64,000 nt of DNA, from assembly GCF_006443095.1 (NCBI RefSeq), contig NZ_VFWZ01000001.1:186001-250000 (forward strand), given 5' to 3'. Under the pieces are notes generated by a model, which was not told the DNA's origin, searched no databases, and was given only the letters and a program-made list of their open reading frames with translations. Each line of letters starts with the position of its first letter. Positions within the stretch are counted from its first letter, which is position 1. The position numbers and the translations under genes were made by a program. The stretch is from Aquimarina algicola (GTDB taxonomy: Bacteria > Bacteroidota > Bacteroidia > Flavobacteriales > Flavobacteriaceae). Below, in pieces: positions 29,486 through 39,403 of this stretch.

Positions 29486-30325
29486 ATGAAAAAATTAATT
29501 TATGTATTCGCATTATGTTCGCTGATAGCATGCCAATCGAATACCAAAACAGACAAAACAGCAACAGCAACAACAAATGAAGATGTTATTGTGCAATCAC
29601 AGCCAAAAACAGCACGACAGTATATAGAACATGCAATAAATGCTATAGGAGGCTCAAAAGCACTTTATAACAAGGGTACTGTAACTTATGATTATGAGTA
29701 TCGTGCACCAGAAGGACCAAATGCGATCACTCTAATTGGTAAAGAAACTTATATGTTCGAAGGCGAACGCTCTTATGCCTCATTTACTACACATAGTCTA
29801 ACAGGAGCAAACGGTAAAGTAGTAGAAGGCTATGATGGTAAAAATGCATGGGTAACTTTTGACGGAAAAGTTTCTGATAATGAACAAGCCAATGGTGTCG
29901 CCAGGTTTTTAAGAAAAACAAATTATTATTGGTTTGCTATGTTCTATAAGCTACTTGATCCGGGAGTTAATCAAGAATTTCTAAGTGACCAAACTGTAAA
30001 CGGTAAAGATTGCAAGCGAATTAAAATCACTTTTGGTGATGATGTAGGTGATGGCCAAGATACATATGTTATTTATGTAAACAAAGAGACAAAATTAATA
30101 GAGCAATTTCTTTTCACTATCGTAGGTTTCGGAGTAACAGATCCTTTTTTAATGACCTTTGATTATGAAACTATTGAAGATATAAAGATTCCTACCAAAA
30201 GAAGGTATATAGAATCAGATTGGGATGGAAATATTAAAGGTAAAAACTATTACATAACAAATTGGACAAACATTAAATTTGGTGTTGAACTAGATACATC
30301 TATGTTTGAAAAGCCTTTATTATGA
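29486..30325 (+). CDS. Lipoprotein, DUF6503-like
   Basis: 279 residues, lipobox IACQSN at Cys16. Mature part is beta-rich with AINAIGGSKALYNKGTVTYDYEY, YDGKNAWVTFDG and LIEQFLFTI, a layout seen in LolA/DUF6503-type envelope proteins that may bind lipids. Last gene of the TetR cassette, ending inside the start of the right 92-bp repeat. Confidence 0.65.
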   Translation: MKKLIYVFALCSLIACQSNTKTDKTATATTNEDVIVQSQPKTARQYIEHAINAIGGSKALYNKGTVTYDYEYRAPEGPNAITLIGKETYMFEGERSYASFTTHSLTGANGKVVEGYDGKNAWVTFDGKVSDNEQANGVARFLRKTNYYWFAMFYKLLDPGVNQEFLSDQTVNGKDCKRIKITFGDDVGDGQDTYVIYVNKETKLIEQFLFTIVGFGVTDPFLMTFDYETIEDIKIPTKRRYIESDWDGNIKGKNYYITNWTNIKFGVELDTSMFEKPLL

Positions 30326-30412
30326 TGAATAACTATTTTCAATGCCCTCAGCAAAATAATATTGTTAAGGGCATTAGAATATAGATAGACTGTAATGAAA
30401 AACTGAACTAGT
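30321..30412 (+). repeat. 92-bp direct repeat, right copy
   Basis: Pairs with 27228-27319. Only this copy folds well: AATGCCCT at 30341-30348 pairs with AGGGCATT at 30368-30375. The hairpin arm changes in the left copy are not compensatory, so I do not claim a conserved RNA. Confidence 0.8.
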
Positions 30413-30501
30413 TAATGTATAATACTAGTCATATTGCTAATGCTCTGCGTTTGTCCGACAATTGAAGCGTAGGAGTATATAAAGACATGAAACTAGCCAT
30501 T

Positions 30502-31197
30502 TTATGATTTAGACAAACTTTCTAATTTTTCAAAAACGGTCACTTTGTATGTCGTACTCACCGGCACTTTGGTATTTTCAATCAGCAAATGTGTTCTTGT
30601 AGCCTTTGTTACTCGATCCAAATTAGCAATGTATGATTTATGAGTACGTTGAAAATTTACAGATAATAATTTAGTAATATTAATTAGCGTTTCAGAGATC
30701 AGGTACATTCTAGTATCAGTAAAGATTTTTAAATAATTTCCAAAGCTTTGAATATATAAAATAGATTTGAATGAAATATTTACTGGTATACCATCATGTT
30801 TTATCTGCAATTCTTCACTTTCATGGTGTTGTTTTTTTAGTGCTATTATTGATGTAGAAACTTTATTGATGGCTTTCAAAAAACGTTCAATTTTTATAGG
30901 TTTCATTAAATAATCTACAACACCATAATTATAACTTTCTAAAGCATATTCAGAATAAGCTGTGGTCAAAATTACTTTAGGAGGATGTATCATAGCATTC
31001 AAAATTTCTATGCCATTGAGTTCTGGCATTTCTATATCTAGAAAAATAAGATCTACCTCATTGTGTTGTGCAAAATTGATAAATTCAAGTGGGTTTCCTG
31101 TACTGATTATGATTTCAAAGTTGTCAATTTTAGAACAATATTCTTCTATCACTTTACGTGCTAGTATTTCATCATCTATAATACCAATTTTCATCAT
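30502..31197 (-). CDS. LytTR-family response regulator
   Basis: 231 residues. Receiver with IIDDEI and Asp54 in LIFLDIEMPELNG; LytTR domain from about residue 130 (ILYIQSFGNYLKIFT ... QRTHKSYIANLDRV). Two adjacent ATG codons (31197, 31194); the first overlaps the kinase stop (ATGA), so translation is coupled. Partner of 31194-32204. Confidence 0.92.
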   Translation of the reverse strand: MMKIGIIDDEILARKVIEEYCSKIDNFEIIISTGNPLEFINFAQHNEVDLIFLDIEMPELNGIEILNAMIHPPKVILTTAYSEYALESYNYGVVDYLMKPIKIERFLKAINKVSTSIIALKKQHHESEELQIKHDGIPVNISFKSILYIQSFGNYLKIFTDTRMYLISETLINITKLLSVNFQRTHKSYIANLDRVTKATRTHLLIENTKVPVSTTYKVTVFEKLESLSKS

Positions 31198-32204
31198 GAA
31201 CCAGTTTTTGCCAGAGAGGCTTTTAAATCAATAGCTAAATTTACACGATATATTTTTTCTAGATCCTCAATTTCTAATATGTGATTAGGATATAGTAACT
31301 GTAAACGCCTTTTTACATTTTCAAGCCCCATTCCTTTTCTTCTTGACTCAACAGCCATAGGAGGCTTTGAATTGATTACGCAAAAATGCAATGTAGTATC
31401 TTTTATGGTAGCAGAAATATCAATATAGCTTTGTTCATTCGTACTTTGGGCACCGTGTTTTACTGCGTTTTCGACAAAAGGGATGAGTAGCATAGGGGCT
31501 ATGATAAAGCCTGATATCTCTCCATCGATTACAAACTCTACCTTACAACGTGTACTGAGCCTCTTTTCTTCTAGTAATAAGTAATTTTCTACAAACTCTA
31601 ATTCTTCCTTTAGTAAGACGGTGTCTTTTTTTGCACTTTCTAGTTGATACCTCATTAATTCTGAGAGTTGCATCACCACATCAGGGGTTTCTGGCGATTG
31701 CTGTCTGGAAAGTGAATAAATACTATTTAAGGAATTAAATAAAAAATGTGGATTTACCTGCTGTTTCAAATAGTTAAGTTCGATCTCTTTTTGTAATTTT
31801 TCTTTCTCGTTATTTTTCCTTTGGATGATCATATTTCTTCTTAAAAAGAAAGCAGCCATCCCAGTTCCAGTTGTATAAATCAGGAAAAAGAACATTTTAT
31901 AAACGCCAATCCAGTTGCCTTTCATATATCCTTTTATATAGGCAGCAAGAAATACACTTCCAATAAGAAAAATACCATATAGTAAATATTTCCTTTTGTC
32001 ATAAAACATTGGAATCAGAATAAAATGATTGAACCAAATGACAATCATAATAAAAATAGCGTAACTCAACTGCCATGTATAGAATTCATAATTAGTACCC
32101 CAGTTATCTTTGAATAACCATCCACCTAATATCTCAAGCAATAGCACCAAAAAAAAGGCTCCTATATTAAGAAGTATTGTATTCCGAAGTGATTTTTTAA
32201 TCAT
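31194..32204 (-). CDS. LytS/YehU-type sensor histidine kinase
   Basis: 336 residues. About four membrane spans in 1-122, His_kinase motif KQQVNPHFLFNSLNSIYSLS (His153), N box PFVENAVKHG, G box KGMGLENVKRRLQLL. Divergent from the esterase at 32391, which may be one of its targets (inference). Confidence 0.92.
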   Translation of the reverse strand: MIKKSLRNTILLNIGAFFLVLLLEILGGWLFKDNWGTNYEFYTWQLSYAIFIMIVIWFNHFILIPMFYDKRKYLLYGIFLIGSVFLAAYIKGYMKGNWIGVYKMFFFLIYTTGTGMAAFFLRRNMIIQRKNNEKEKLQKEIELNYLKQQVNPHFLFNSLNSIYSLSRQQSPETPDVVMQLSELMRYQLESAKKDTVLLKEELEFVENYLLLEEKRLSTRCKVEFVIDGEISGFIIAPMLLIPFVENAVKHGAQSTNEQSYIDISATIKDTTLHFCVINSKPPMAVESRRKGMGLENVKRRLQLLYPNHILEIEDLEKIYRVNLAIDLKASLAKTGS

Positions 32205-32390
32205 AAATATTCTCCTTAAAATCTATTAAAAATACCATTTAAACATACGAATACCATAATTTCTTTACAAAAGCCTTATATCAATGACGAAATGAGGTTA
32301 TCATTTAATAGTGGTGTTTGTCCTCTTAATAAATTTAGACTTAGAATAAACTATACATTTATTCAGATTCATATTATAAATAATAAAATT

Positions 32391-33557
32391 ATGAAGACGA
32401 TGAAATTGTTACTATATATAAGTCTCATGTCACTTAACACCATCTTTGCACAAGGAAATATTGAACACGATTCTGATTTTCCTAGTATAATAGAGCGTAA
32501 TGAACCCGCAGTTACCTTAGGTAAGATTTCTTCATTTCAATCCAAAGTCTTACACAAAACTATTCCAATATCAATTCATTTACCCGCCAGCTATGATAGT
32601 TCTAAGAAAACTTACCCTGTGTTGTATATGATGGGATCAGAATATCGAGCTCGATTCGCCATGTTAGCTTCAACACTTGACTATATGGGTGAGACACAAA
32701 TTCCTGAAATGATACTCATTGGCATAGATTTACCTGAGGGAAATAGAATTTTGCTTCCAACAAGAGAAAGTAAAGACACAAAAATTCCGGATAGTTATAT
32801 TAACTTTTTCGAGACAGAGTTAATGCCACATGTTAATACTAAATATCGAACCGCTCAGTACAATGTTCTTTTTGGTGCTTCTAATAGTGGTTTTTTCAGT
32901 GTTTACACATTACTTAACAAGCCTCTTCTGTTTAATGGCTACTTTGCAAGCAGTCCTTCCCTTAGTCATATACCATCAGTAATTGAACAAAAAATAAAAT
33001 CAGGACCGTTAAAAACGCTCACAAAAAACAGATTTTTACACATTATTTATAGTGATGATGATTCTGATAGGACAACAGAATCTATTTCTAAATTCTCTCA
33101 CATTTTAAAAGAACATAAACCTAAAAGTTTTACCTATAAAGTAGATGAATTCGTGAATCAAGGTCATGTGCCTGCAATGGATTTCACAAAATTTCTTATC
33201 GGGTTATACCCTGACTTTAACCCCTACGAAAATTTGGACACCTTGGATAAATTGACACAGCATTTTGATCGATTATCAGATCGATACGGGCACAAAATAA
33301 ATCCACCAATATCAACAATAATGAATCTAGGTGCAGATGCAATACGAAATAAGAATGTAGTTGTTGCAGAAAAAATCTTTCAATATTCTTTACAAGTGTA
33401 TCCAGAAGGGAAGGAATCTTATCTCGGTATGGGTGTTGTACGCAGAGATCAAGGTCAGCTTGAAAAGGCTAAAACTATGTTCAAAAAGGCATTAACAATT
33501 GATCCAGATTATCTACTTGCTGAAAGGTTGTTACAAAGACTCGAGAATAAGAAATAA
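32391..33557 (+). CDS. Secreted esterase-like protein with C-terminal TPR
   Basis: 388 residues from MKTMKLLLYISLMSLNTIFAQ (signal peptide); an upstream in-frame ATG would hide it. Esterase D/IroE-like alpha/beta hydrolase: YPVLYMMGSEYRA, nucleophile elbow LFGASNSGFFSVY (Ser in GASNSG), with the catalytic His probably in EFVNQGHVPAMD. The last ~80 residues are TPR-like (LGMGVVRRDQGQLEKAKTMFKKAL). Substrate unknown; siderophore and carbohydrate esters are known for relatives. Confidence 0.85.
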   Translation: MKTMKLLLYISLMSLNTIFAQGNIEHDSDFPSIIERNEPAVTLGKISSFQSKVLHKTIPISIHLPASYDSSKKTYPVLYMMGSEYRARFAMLASTLDYMGETQIPEMILIGIDLPEGNRILLPTRESKDTKIPDSYINFFETELMPHVNTKYRTAQYNVLFGASNSGFFSVYTLLNKPLLFNGYFASSPSLSHIPSVIEQKIKSGPLKTLTKNRFLHIIYSDDDSDRTTESISKFSHILKEHKPKSFTYKVDEFVNQGHVPAMDFTKFLIGLYPDFNPYENLDTLDKLTQHFDRLSDRYGHKINPPISTIMNLGADAIRNKNVVVAEKIFQYSLQVYPEGKESYLGMGVVRRDQGQLEKAKTMFKKALTIDPDYLLAERLLQRLENKK

Positions 33558-33606
33558 GAACCTATACCAATATTCAGTAAAAAACAATTATAAATATTAA
33601 ACGATC

Positions 33607-34812
33607 ATGACAAATAAAACAAGCATATTATTTTTACTATTTTTTATCGTAATACATAGCGGATTTTCACAAGAAAATCCTACTAAAGTCCCTGAAGCTA
33701 CAACTCAAGAAAAACAAGCCTCATTTTGGGATATACCAACACTCAAAGAAGCCTATATAAACGCTACCCCGATGGATAGAAAAGACGGTATTCTTGTAGG
33801 AGAATTAGGTGTTGATGGAGGTAATAAAGAAATGATTCTTAAGTTGGCCCGGCATATCTCTCTAAATGCATATGGTATTTTTGATAGTTTTCTTATTGCT
33901 CATAAAGATAAATTATTGTTTGAATCCTATTTTACAAAAGGGCGTATCGATCTACCTCATGGGCAAGCGTCAGCCACCAAAACATATACTAGTTTAGCTC
34001 TTGGTCGTGCTATCCAACTGGGGTATTTGACCATGAATGATCTGGAAAAGCCCGTGGCTAGTTTTTTGAAAGATCTTGATCCTTCTACATTTGCAGAAGG
34101 AGTAGGTGAAACGACTTTGCATCAGGCACTAACGATGACTACGGGGATTCAAATCAGTGATGAAAATAAAGAGAAAATGCGAAAAAACCCAGAGCGATTA
34201 AAAGGACAGGGGGAAGTTCAAGCTATTTTTGAGTATACCCAACCGATTACCCCAAATGCAAAAGTATTTCGCTACGGTACTGGACCAAGATTGGTTATGC
34301 AAATAATTAATGCTGTAGTACCTGGAACAGCTGAAGATTTTATAAAGAATGAATTGCTTGACAAATTGGAAATTACCAATTATAATTGGCATAAGAATGA
34401 AGAAACAGGGCTACCCGAAGCGGGATGGCGTACCGAGATGACTTCTCGTGCTATGTTGAAGTTTGGAATTTTAGCCTTGAATAAAGGGAAATGGAATGGT
34501 CAACAATTGATTTCTGAAGCATTTATTACCAAGGCAATGAGTAAGGTGGTAGATACCGGTGATAATGCTATTTATTTTGGAGGTTGTAAAGGGGTTTCTA
34601 ATGAAGGATATGGGTATTTCTGGTGGAATGCAAATCTTGAATATGAAGACAAACGTTATTATTGCCCAAATGCGCAAGGCGGAGGAGGACAATTTATTAT
34701 TCTAATAGAAGAATTGGACCTGATCGTGGTGGCTACAGGGCATAATAATTTTTATCCCAATACCTTGCGTATGACCGCAGATCGTATCCTACCGGCTTTT
34801 ATAAAGAAATAG
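33607..34812 (+). CDS. Serine hydrolase, class C beta-lactamase fold
   Basis: 401 residues with a signal peptide (SGFSQ). Catalytic SxxK is SATK in HGQASATKTYTS; the YxN motif is altered to YGT in FRYGTGPRLV; the KTG-like box is GGGGQF near the end. Such penicillin-binding-like esterases or peptidases are common in this phylum; drug hydrolysis is not implied. 49 bases after the esterase gene, possibly the same transcript. Confidence 0.88.
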   Translation: MTNKTSILFLLFFIVIHSGFSQENPTKVPEATTQEKQASFWDIPTLKEAYINATPMDRKDGILVGELGVDGGNKEMILKLARHISLNAYGIFDSFLIAHKDKLLFESYFTKGRIDLPHGQASATKTYTSLALGRAIQLGYLTMNDLEKPVASFLKDLDPSTFAEGVGETTLHQALTMTTGIQISDENKEKMRKNPERLKGQGEVQAIFEYTQPITPNAKVFRYGTGPRLVMQIINAVVPGTAEDFIKNELLDKLEITNYNWHKNEETGLPEAGWRTEMTSRAMLKFGILALNKGKWNGQQLISEAFITKAMSKVVDTGDNAIYFGGCKGVSNEGYGYFWWNANLEYEDKRYYCPNAQGGGGQFIILIEELDLIVVATGHNNFYPNTLRMTADRILPAFIKK

Positions 34813-35042
34813 TAATTCATTGTATTTTGTTTACCCAAAACAATGGCAGAATAGATGAGGTATCAACCTACCATTCTTCAATTAATTACTGAATCTTATG
34901 AATGCTTTTTTGGTACAAAATATATTTAATGACATAAAATATCTAGTTTTGTCCTTTTTTGATTATTAATTGAAAGAGAAAGAATTAATAGTATCAAAAA
35001 CAATTAAAAAGATAATTTTATATAATATCTTCTGTATCAAAT

Positions 35043-36092
35043 ATGAAGAAAATCATTTTAGCAATCATATTATCGTTATTTATTTTTTCATGCTCATTAT
35101 TTTCAAAAAAAGAAAATCCCTATAAAGAGAATATTAAAAGTGAAAAAATGGTGTCTGACTCCACTACGAATAGAGATATTAAAACAGTATATTTTGTAGA
35201 AAACTTTGTAGAAAATGAAAATTTTACAATCCAGGAATTTGCTCAAGGTATACATAGTAGTTATTTTGATATCGGATCTTATTATGTGTTTATTGGTGTA
35301 GATGAAAAAGAATATCCTTCTCTTTTATTTTATGATAAAGAATTTAATTTAGAAATAACGGTTAATATTGGGAATAAATATGAAGCACAATCTTTTTTGT
35401 GGGATACTAATTTTAATTTATACGTAATAAATAATGAAAAAAAATATGCTTTAGTATATCGTGCAACAAACGATTATTTAAAACCAGATAAAATTATTAA
35501 AACAAGTCAAAATTTATTTCCTATAGTCCACTCTGATAAAAACAATCTTAAATCTAATAGAATTTCTAAAAAAATGAAATCTCTCAATTATCCTATTAAA
35601 GAAATTTTAAATAGAAAAAAGCAATATTACGATAGTTGTTATGCTCAAATATTTAAGGAGACTATTGAAACTGATAAGTTAAAAAAATATATAAAAACAT
35701 TAAGCACAAAACATTCTTATTTCTTTATTTATGAGAATGATAAAATTGTATTTACAGAGCTAAATTTAGATTTTAAAGAACTTTTAGAACAAAATGATTA
35801 TAAAAATATCAATAATAGTACTAAAATTAACCGAATTTATATAGGTAATAATCATAAAGAAGAAAATAGTTTTATAAATAAATATCACCTAGAAGTAATG
35901 GGTTACAATAGTGTAGGTGCAAATCATTTTTCTTTTGGTTCAAAAGTTCCTTATGGTCATGAATTTTATGATCTAATAGATCAAAAAGACACATTAAAAC
36001 TGTTTACTTGTAAAAGTCAAATATCTGTTATATCCGAAAAGCATAAAATATTTCATAATAATGGAACTTTATATAAACTAATTCATAAATAA
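35043..36092 (+). CDS. Lipoprotein of unknown function
   Basis: 349 residues, lipobox FIFSCSLFS (Cys17). Very Lys/Asn/Ile rich and more AT-rich than most neighbours, which hints at recent arrival. No motif recognised; middle part has long stretches of beta-like segments (YYVFIGVDEKEYPSLLFYD) and a helical YYDSCYAQIFKETIE. Isolated gene with about 230 bases before and 250 after. Confidence 0.7.
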   Translation: MKKIILAIILSLFIFSCSLFSKKENPYKENIKSEKMVSDSTTNRDIKTVYFVENFVENENFTIQEFAQGIHSSYFDIGSYYVFIGVDEKEYPSLLFYDKEFNLEITVNIGNKYEAQSFLWDTNFNLYVINNEKKYALVYRATNDYLKPDKIIKTSQNLFPIVHSDKNNLKSNRISKKMKSLNYPIKEILNRKKQYYDSCYAQIFKETIETDKLKKYIKTLSTKHSYFFIYENDKIVFTELNLDFKELLEQNDYKNINNSTKINRIYIGNNHKEENSFINKYHLEVMGYNSVGANHFSFGSKVPYGHEFYDLIDQKDTLKLFTCKSQISVISEKHKIFHNNGTLYKLIHK

Positions 36093-36344
36093 GTAGTTTT
36101 ATAAAATTTCGTCTAAAAAAACTTTATACATTGGTATAATAGTGTTCTACTTTTCCTTCTATAATATTTCATTAAAAATGAAAACGTAGTACTAGAAACA
36201 ATGGTAGGAGAGTAGTAGAATGTATTTCTAATAGGTGATCTTATCTACCAAGGATTACATTCTATCTACTATTAAGTACCTATGGGCTATTAATTTTTAC
36301 CATTAGTTATTTATATCATTTCTTTATTGAAAATCTAAATTCAA

Positions 36345-37625
36345 ATGGGGATGAATACGGTTAATATCATTATTTTCTGCGGACTTTTAAGCATTTCTTG
36401 TAGCGCTCAAAAAGTCGATAAACAACTTACTTATGCCAAAAAAAATTCAAAGAGTAAAGTGATGAAGCTTGTGAATGGTCGTTGGTTTAATGGTGAGATA
36501 TTTGAAAAGAAAACAGTATGGGTTAGTGAAGAAGGCTTAATTAGCTTTAAAGCCACTGATAAAAGAACTGATACTATTATAGATGTATCTGGTAAATATA
36601 TAATTCCTCCATTTGCAGAAGCCCATAATCACAATCTTGAAAGTGCTTATGGACTAGACAAAAGAATTGCATCCTATCTAAAGAATGGAGTATTTTATGT
36701 TAAACATCTTTCTTCCATAAAAAAAAGAATAGATCCGTTGATGCATAATTACAATAAACCTAGTGGTATAGATGTAAGTTTGGCTCATGCGCCATTGACT
36801 GCTACAGGTGGGCATCCTATTTCGCTAAGAAAAAGATATCTGGAATTTGGTTATTTTGCTGGGCTTTTTAATTCTATTGAAGAAATTGAATTTCATGGTT
36901 ATGTTCGAATTGATAACAAAAACGATTTAGTACATAAATGGGATAGTATTATGTCATTTTCACCTGATTTTATTAAGATAAATCTGTTACATTCTGAAGA
37001 ATATGAACAGCGAAAAGATGACACATTATATTTTGGTAAAAAGGGACTGAACCCTAAATTAGTCCCTCATATTGTAGAGAAAGCTCACGCTGAAGGATTA
37101 AGAGTAAGTGTACATGTTGAAACTGCTCATGATTTTCATGTTGCAGTTAATGCCGGAGTAGATGAGATAGCTCACCTTCCAGAAATAAAGAATGGGAAAC
37201 ATATTCATAAAAAAGATGTGATTTTAGCCAAAGAAAAAGGCATTATAGTTGTGACTACTGTATCACTAGTTACCAAAAAACAAAAAAGTCCTAATTATCA
37301 GGATTTGTTAAGTAATATTAAATTCAATCTAAAACTTCTGAAAGACGAAGGAGTTATCTTGGCATTAGGTTCTGATATGTATAATGATAATTCGTCTGGA
37401 GAGCTACAGTTATTATATCAATTAGGTGTATTTAGTAATCTGGAATTATTAAAAATGTGGACAGAAAATGCCACAAAAACAACATTTCCGAAACGAAAAA
37501 TAGGGAAGTTAAAAGAAGGGTATGAAGCCAGTTTTTTGGTGTTAGATAAGAACCCTTTGGATGATATCTCAAAAGTTACAGAACACATTGTATTTATGAT
37601 AAAACAAGGTGTAATTCTTAAATAA
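36345..37625 (+). CDS. Secreted amidohydrolase
   Basis: 426 residues; starts MGMNTVN, with a second ATG at 36351, then a signal peptide with possible lipobox SISCSA. Metal-dependent amidohydrolase (TIM barrel): HxH motif AEAHNHN, later His ligands in VSVHVETAHDFH and EIAHLPE, and the catalytic Asp in LALGSDMYN. No obvious specificity marker; related enzymes hydrolyse cyclic amides or dipeptides. The unusual membrane LytTR gene follows after 51 bases on the same strand. Confidence 0.87.
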   Translation: MGMNTVNIIIFCGLLSISCSAQKVDKQLTYAKKNSKSKVMKLVNGRWFNGEIFEKKTVWVSEEGLISFKATDKRTDTIIDVSGKYIIPPFAEAHNHNLESAYGLDKRIASYLKNGVFYVKHLSSIKKRIDPLMHNYNKPSGIDVSLAHAPLTATGGHPISLRKRYLEFGYFAGLFNSIEEIEFHGYVRIDNKNDLVHKWDSIMSFSPDFIKINLLHSEEYEQRKDDTLYFGKKGLNPKLVPHIVEKAHAEGLRVSVHVETAHDFHVAVNAGVDEIAHLPEIKNGKHIHKKDVILAKEKGIIVVTTVSLVTKKQKSPNYQDLLSNIKFNLKLLKDEGVILALGSDMYNDNSSGELQLLYQLGVFSNLELLKMWTENATKTTFPKRKIGKLKEGYEASFLVLDKNPLDDISKVTEHIVFMIKQGVILK

Positions 37626-37676
37626 CAGCAAGCAAGTCTATTTTAAATTCGTTATTTTTAACCTAAATAGATCTTT

Positions 37677-38621
37677 ATGAAGTTTCGTAAAATTCTAAAT
37701 CATTTGGTCTTTTGGGTTTTATTTCTGCTGTTGTGGAGTGTGCATGACCTGAATTACCATAGTAGTGTTGTCGAAAATATAAAGAATAATATTTTTACCT
37801 TTATACCTTATGCGCTATTGGTGTACATAAATTTATATGTTTTAGTGCCCAAGTTCTTATTAAAAAAACAGATTATTTCCTACATTTTACTTCTTGTATT
37901 AGGTATTATTGCAATAACATTTTGTTGTTCATACTATCTCTCATACGTCTTTACATATATTAGCTTAAGTATATCTACGTCAGAATTTTTCTTAAGTATT
38001 TCAGGAAAAATAGCCATTGTAACAGAAATTATTTTGGCATTATGCTTATCGATGACTTTATTTTTAATTGATGAATGGTATAAAAAGGAAGGATCTATTA
38101 AAGAAATAGAACAGAAGCAAATAGAAACAGAACTCAATTTATTAACCAATCAGGTAAGTCCTGAAGTGCTTTATAATTCATTAAATACGATTTTTAATGC
38201 TTTAGGAAGGAACGTAAATAATGGTAAAAAGATTTTGCTTCAATTTTCGGAGATGTTAAGTCAACAATTGCATGAAGAACAAAAAGAAACAAAAGACCAT
38301 ATCTTTATTAAGTGTGATGGTATGATTGTTAAAATAAAGATTGATGAGGTTCTTTTCATTACCACAGCCAAAGACTATGTACAAATTCATACGAATAGTG
38401 ATAAATATCTGACTTTAGTTTCGTTAAAACATCTTGAAGAAGAATTACCTAAAGAAAAATTTGTTCGAATTCATCGATATTATCTGGTAGGTCTAAATCA
38501 TGTCAAAAAAATTGAAGGTAATTTAATATATGTTGGTGATCATAAAATTAAGATCAGTAGAACTTTTAGAAATGAAGTCTATAAATCTGTAGTTGGTAAT
38601 AGACTTGTAGAACGTATGTAA
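37677..38621 (+). CDS. Membrane-bound LytTR regulator with degenerate kinase helix
   Basis: 314 residues. Residues 1-133 hold about four membrane spans resembling the LytS-type kinases nearby. Residues 145-200 match the kinase dimerisation helices, but the invariant NPHFL(F/Y)NSLN reads SPEVLYNSLN, so the phospho-acceptor His is Glu163. The following ILLQFSEMLSQQL matches the second helix, and then the ATPase and receiver domains are simply missing: a LytTR DNA-binding domain (about 205-310, EVLFITTAKDYVQIHT ... IHRYYLVGLNHVKK) begins. Predicted to be a one-component, membrane-tethered transcription factor derived from a kinase-regulator pair. Likely target: the amidohydrolase operon it belongs to. 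Confidence 0.88.
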   Translation: MKFRKILNHLVFWVLFLLLWSVHDLNYHSSVVENIKNNIFTFIPYALLVYINLYVLVPKFLLKKQIISYILLLVLGIIAITFCCSYYLSYVFTYISLSISTSEFFLSISGKIAIVTEIILALCLSMTLFLIDEWYKKEGSIKEIEQKQIETELNLLTNQVSPEVLYNSLNTIFNALGRNVNNGKKILLQFSEMLSQQLHEEQKETKDHIFIKCDGMIVKIKIDEVLFITTAKDYVQIHTNSDKYLTLVSLKHLEEELPKEKFVRIHRYYLVGLNHVKKIEGNLIYVGDHKIKISRTFRNEVYKSVVGNRLVERM

Positions 38622-38686
38622 TAGAATACTATTTTAGTAAATAATTCAGAGGAGTTTAAGCAAAATGCGTATCAGATGTGACTTCT

Positions 38687-39403
38687 CTAACGTTCTGTTT
38701 TAATTTTATTAATTTTTTGCCCTCTCACAGGCTCTCCCTTTTCTCTTAATACATTATTCTCATAGTAGTTTTTGAACTGTGCAGGTAGTCCTAAACCATT
38801 GAGATAGTCGGGTGTGTTCTGCATATGATAATGCAAATGAGGTCCAGAAGAATTCCCACTATTGCCCGCTTTACCAACTTCTTGCCCTTTTGTAACCATA
38901 TCTCCAACGGATACTATAATAGATCCTTGCTTAAAATGTGCTAAAAATGAATATTCACCATTTAGATGATCTATTGTTATATAATTTCCAGCGATATTAC
39001 TACTGTTAATATCACTATTTACAATTCCCGGTTTACTATTGTCTTCAATATTATTTTCTACAGCAATTATCTTTCCACTACCAGGAGCATTTACTGTTGC
39101 TCCAAATGTAAAAGTGTCTTCATTTGTGCCCCCATCCCCAGAATAAGCACTATCATCTACTAATTTGAAAATATCATAAGCATATCGTTGACCCGTGCCA
39201 TGAGTAATAAAATGATGCCTTCCTTCTATATGTGTTCTTCCTCCTGCAGTTACATACCATTCTCCATCTATTGGGAGCTCTAGATCTGTTTTTGTTTGAT
39301 AGTTCAAATAAATATCTTCATCTAACTTTCCATCATCTCCAATCAAAGTATCTGTACAGGAGACTAATAGCATATTAAAACTGAAATAAATAAGCCTTTT
39401 CAT
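38687..39403 (-). CDS. M23-family metallopeptidase lipoprotein
   Basis: 238 residues, lipobox LLVSCTDT (Cys16). Peptidase M23/LytM domain: first ligands in THGTGQRYAYDIF, then KGQEVGKAGNSGNSSGPHLHYHMQN with the HxH zinc ligands. Cuts peptidoglycan cross-bridges or other Gly-rich peptides; may also be a divisome activator type. Overlaps the upstream barrel gene by four bases, so co-translated. Confidence 0.9.
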   Translation of the reverse strand: MKRLIYFSFNMLLVSCTDTLIGDDGKLDEDIYLNYQTKTDLELPIDGEWYVTAGGRTHIEGRHHFITHGTGQRYAYDIFKLVDDSAYSGDGGTNEDTFTFGATVNAPGSGKIIAVENNIEDNSKPGIVNSDINSSNIAGNYITIDHLNGEYSFLAHFKQGSIIVSVGDMVTKGQEVGKAGNSGNSSGPHLHYHMQNTPDYLNGLGLPAQFKNYYENNVLREKGEPVRGQKINKIKTER

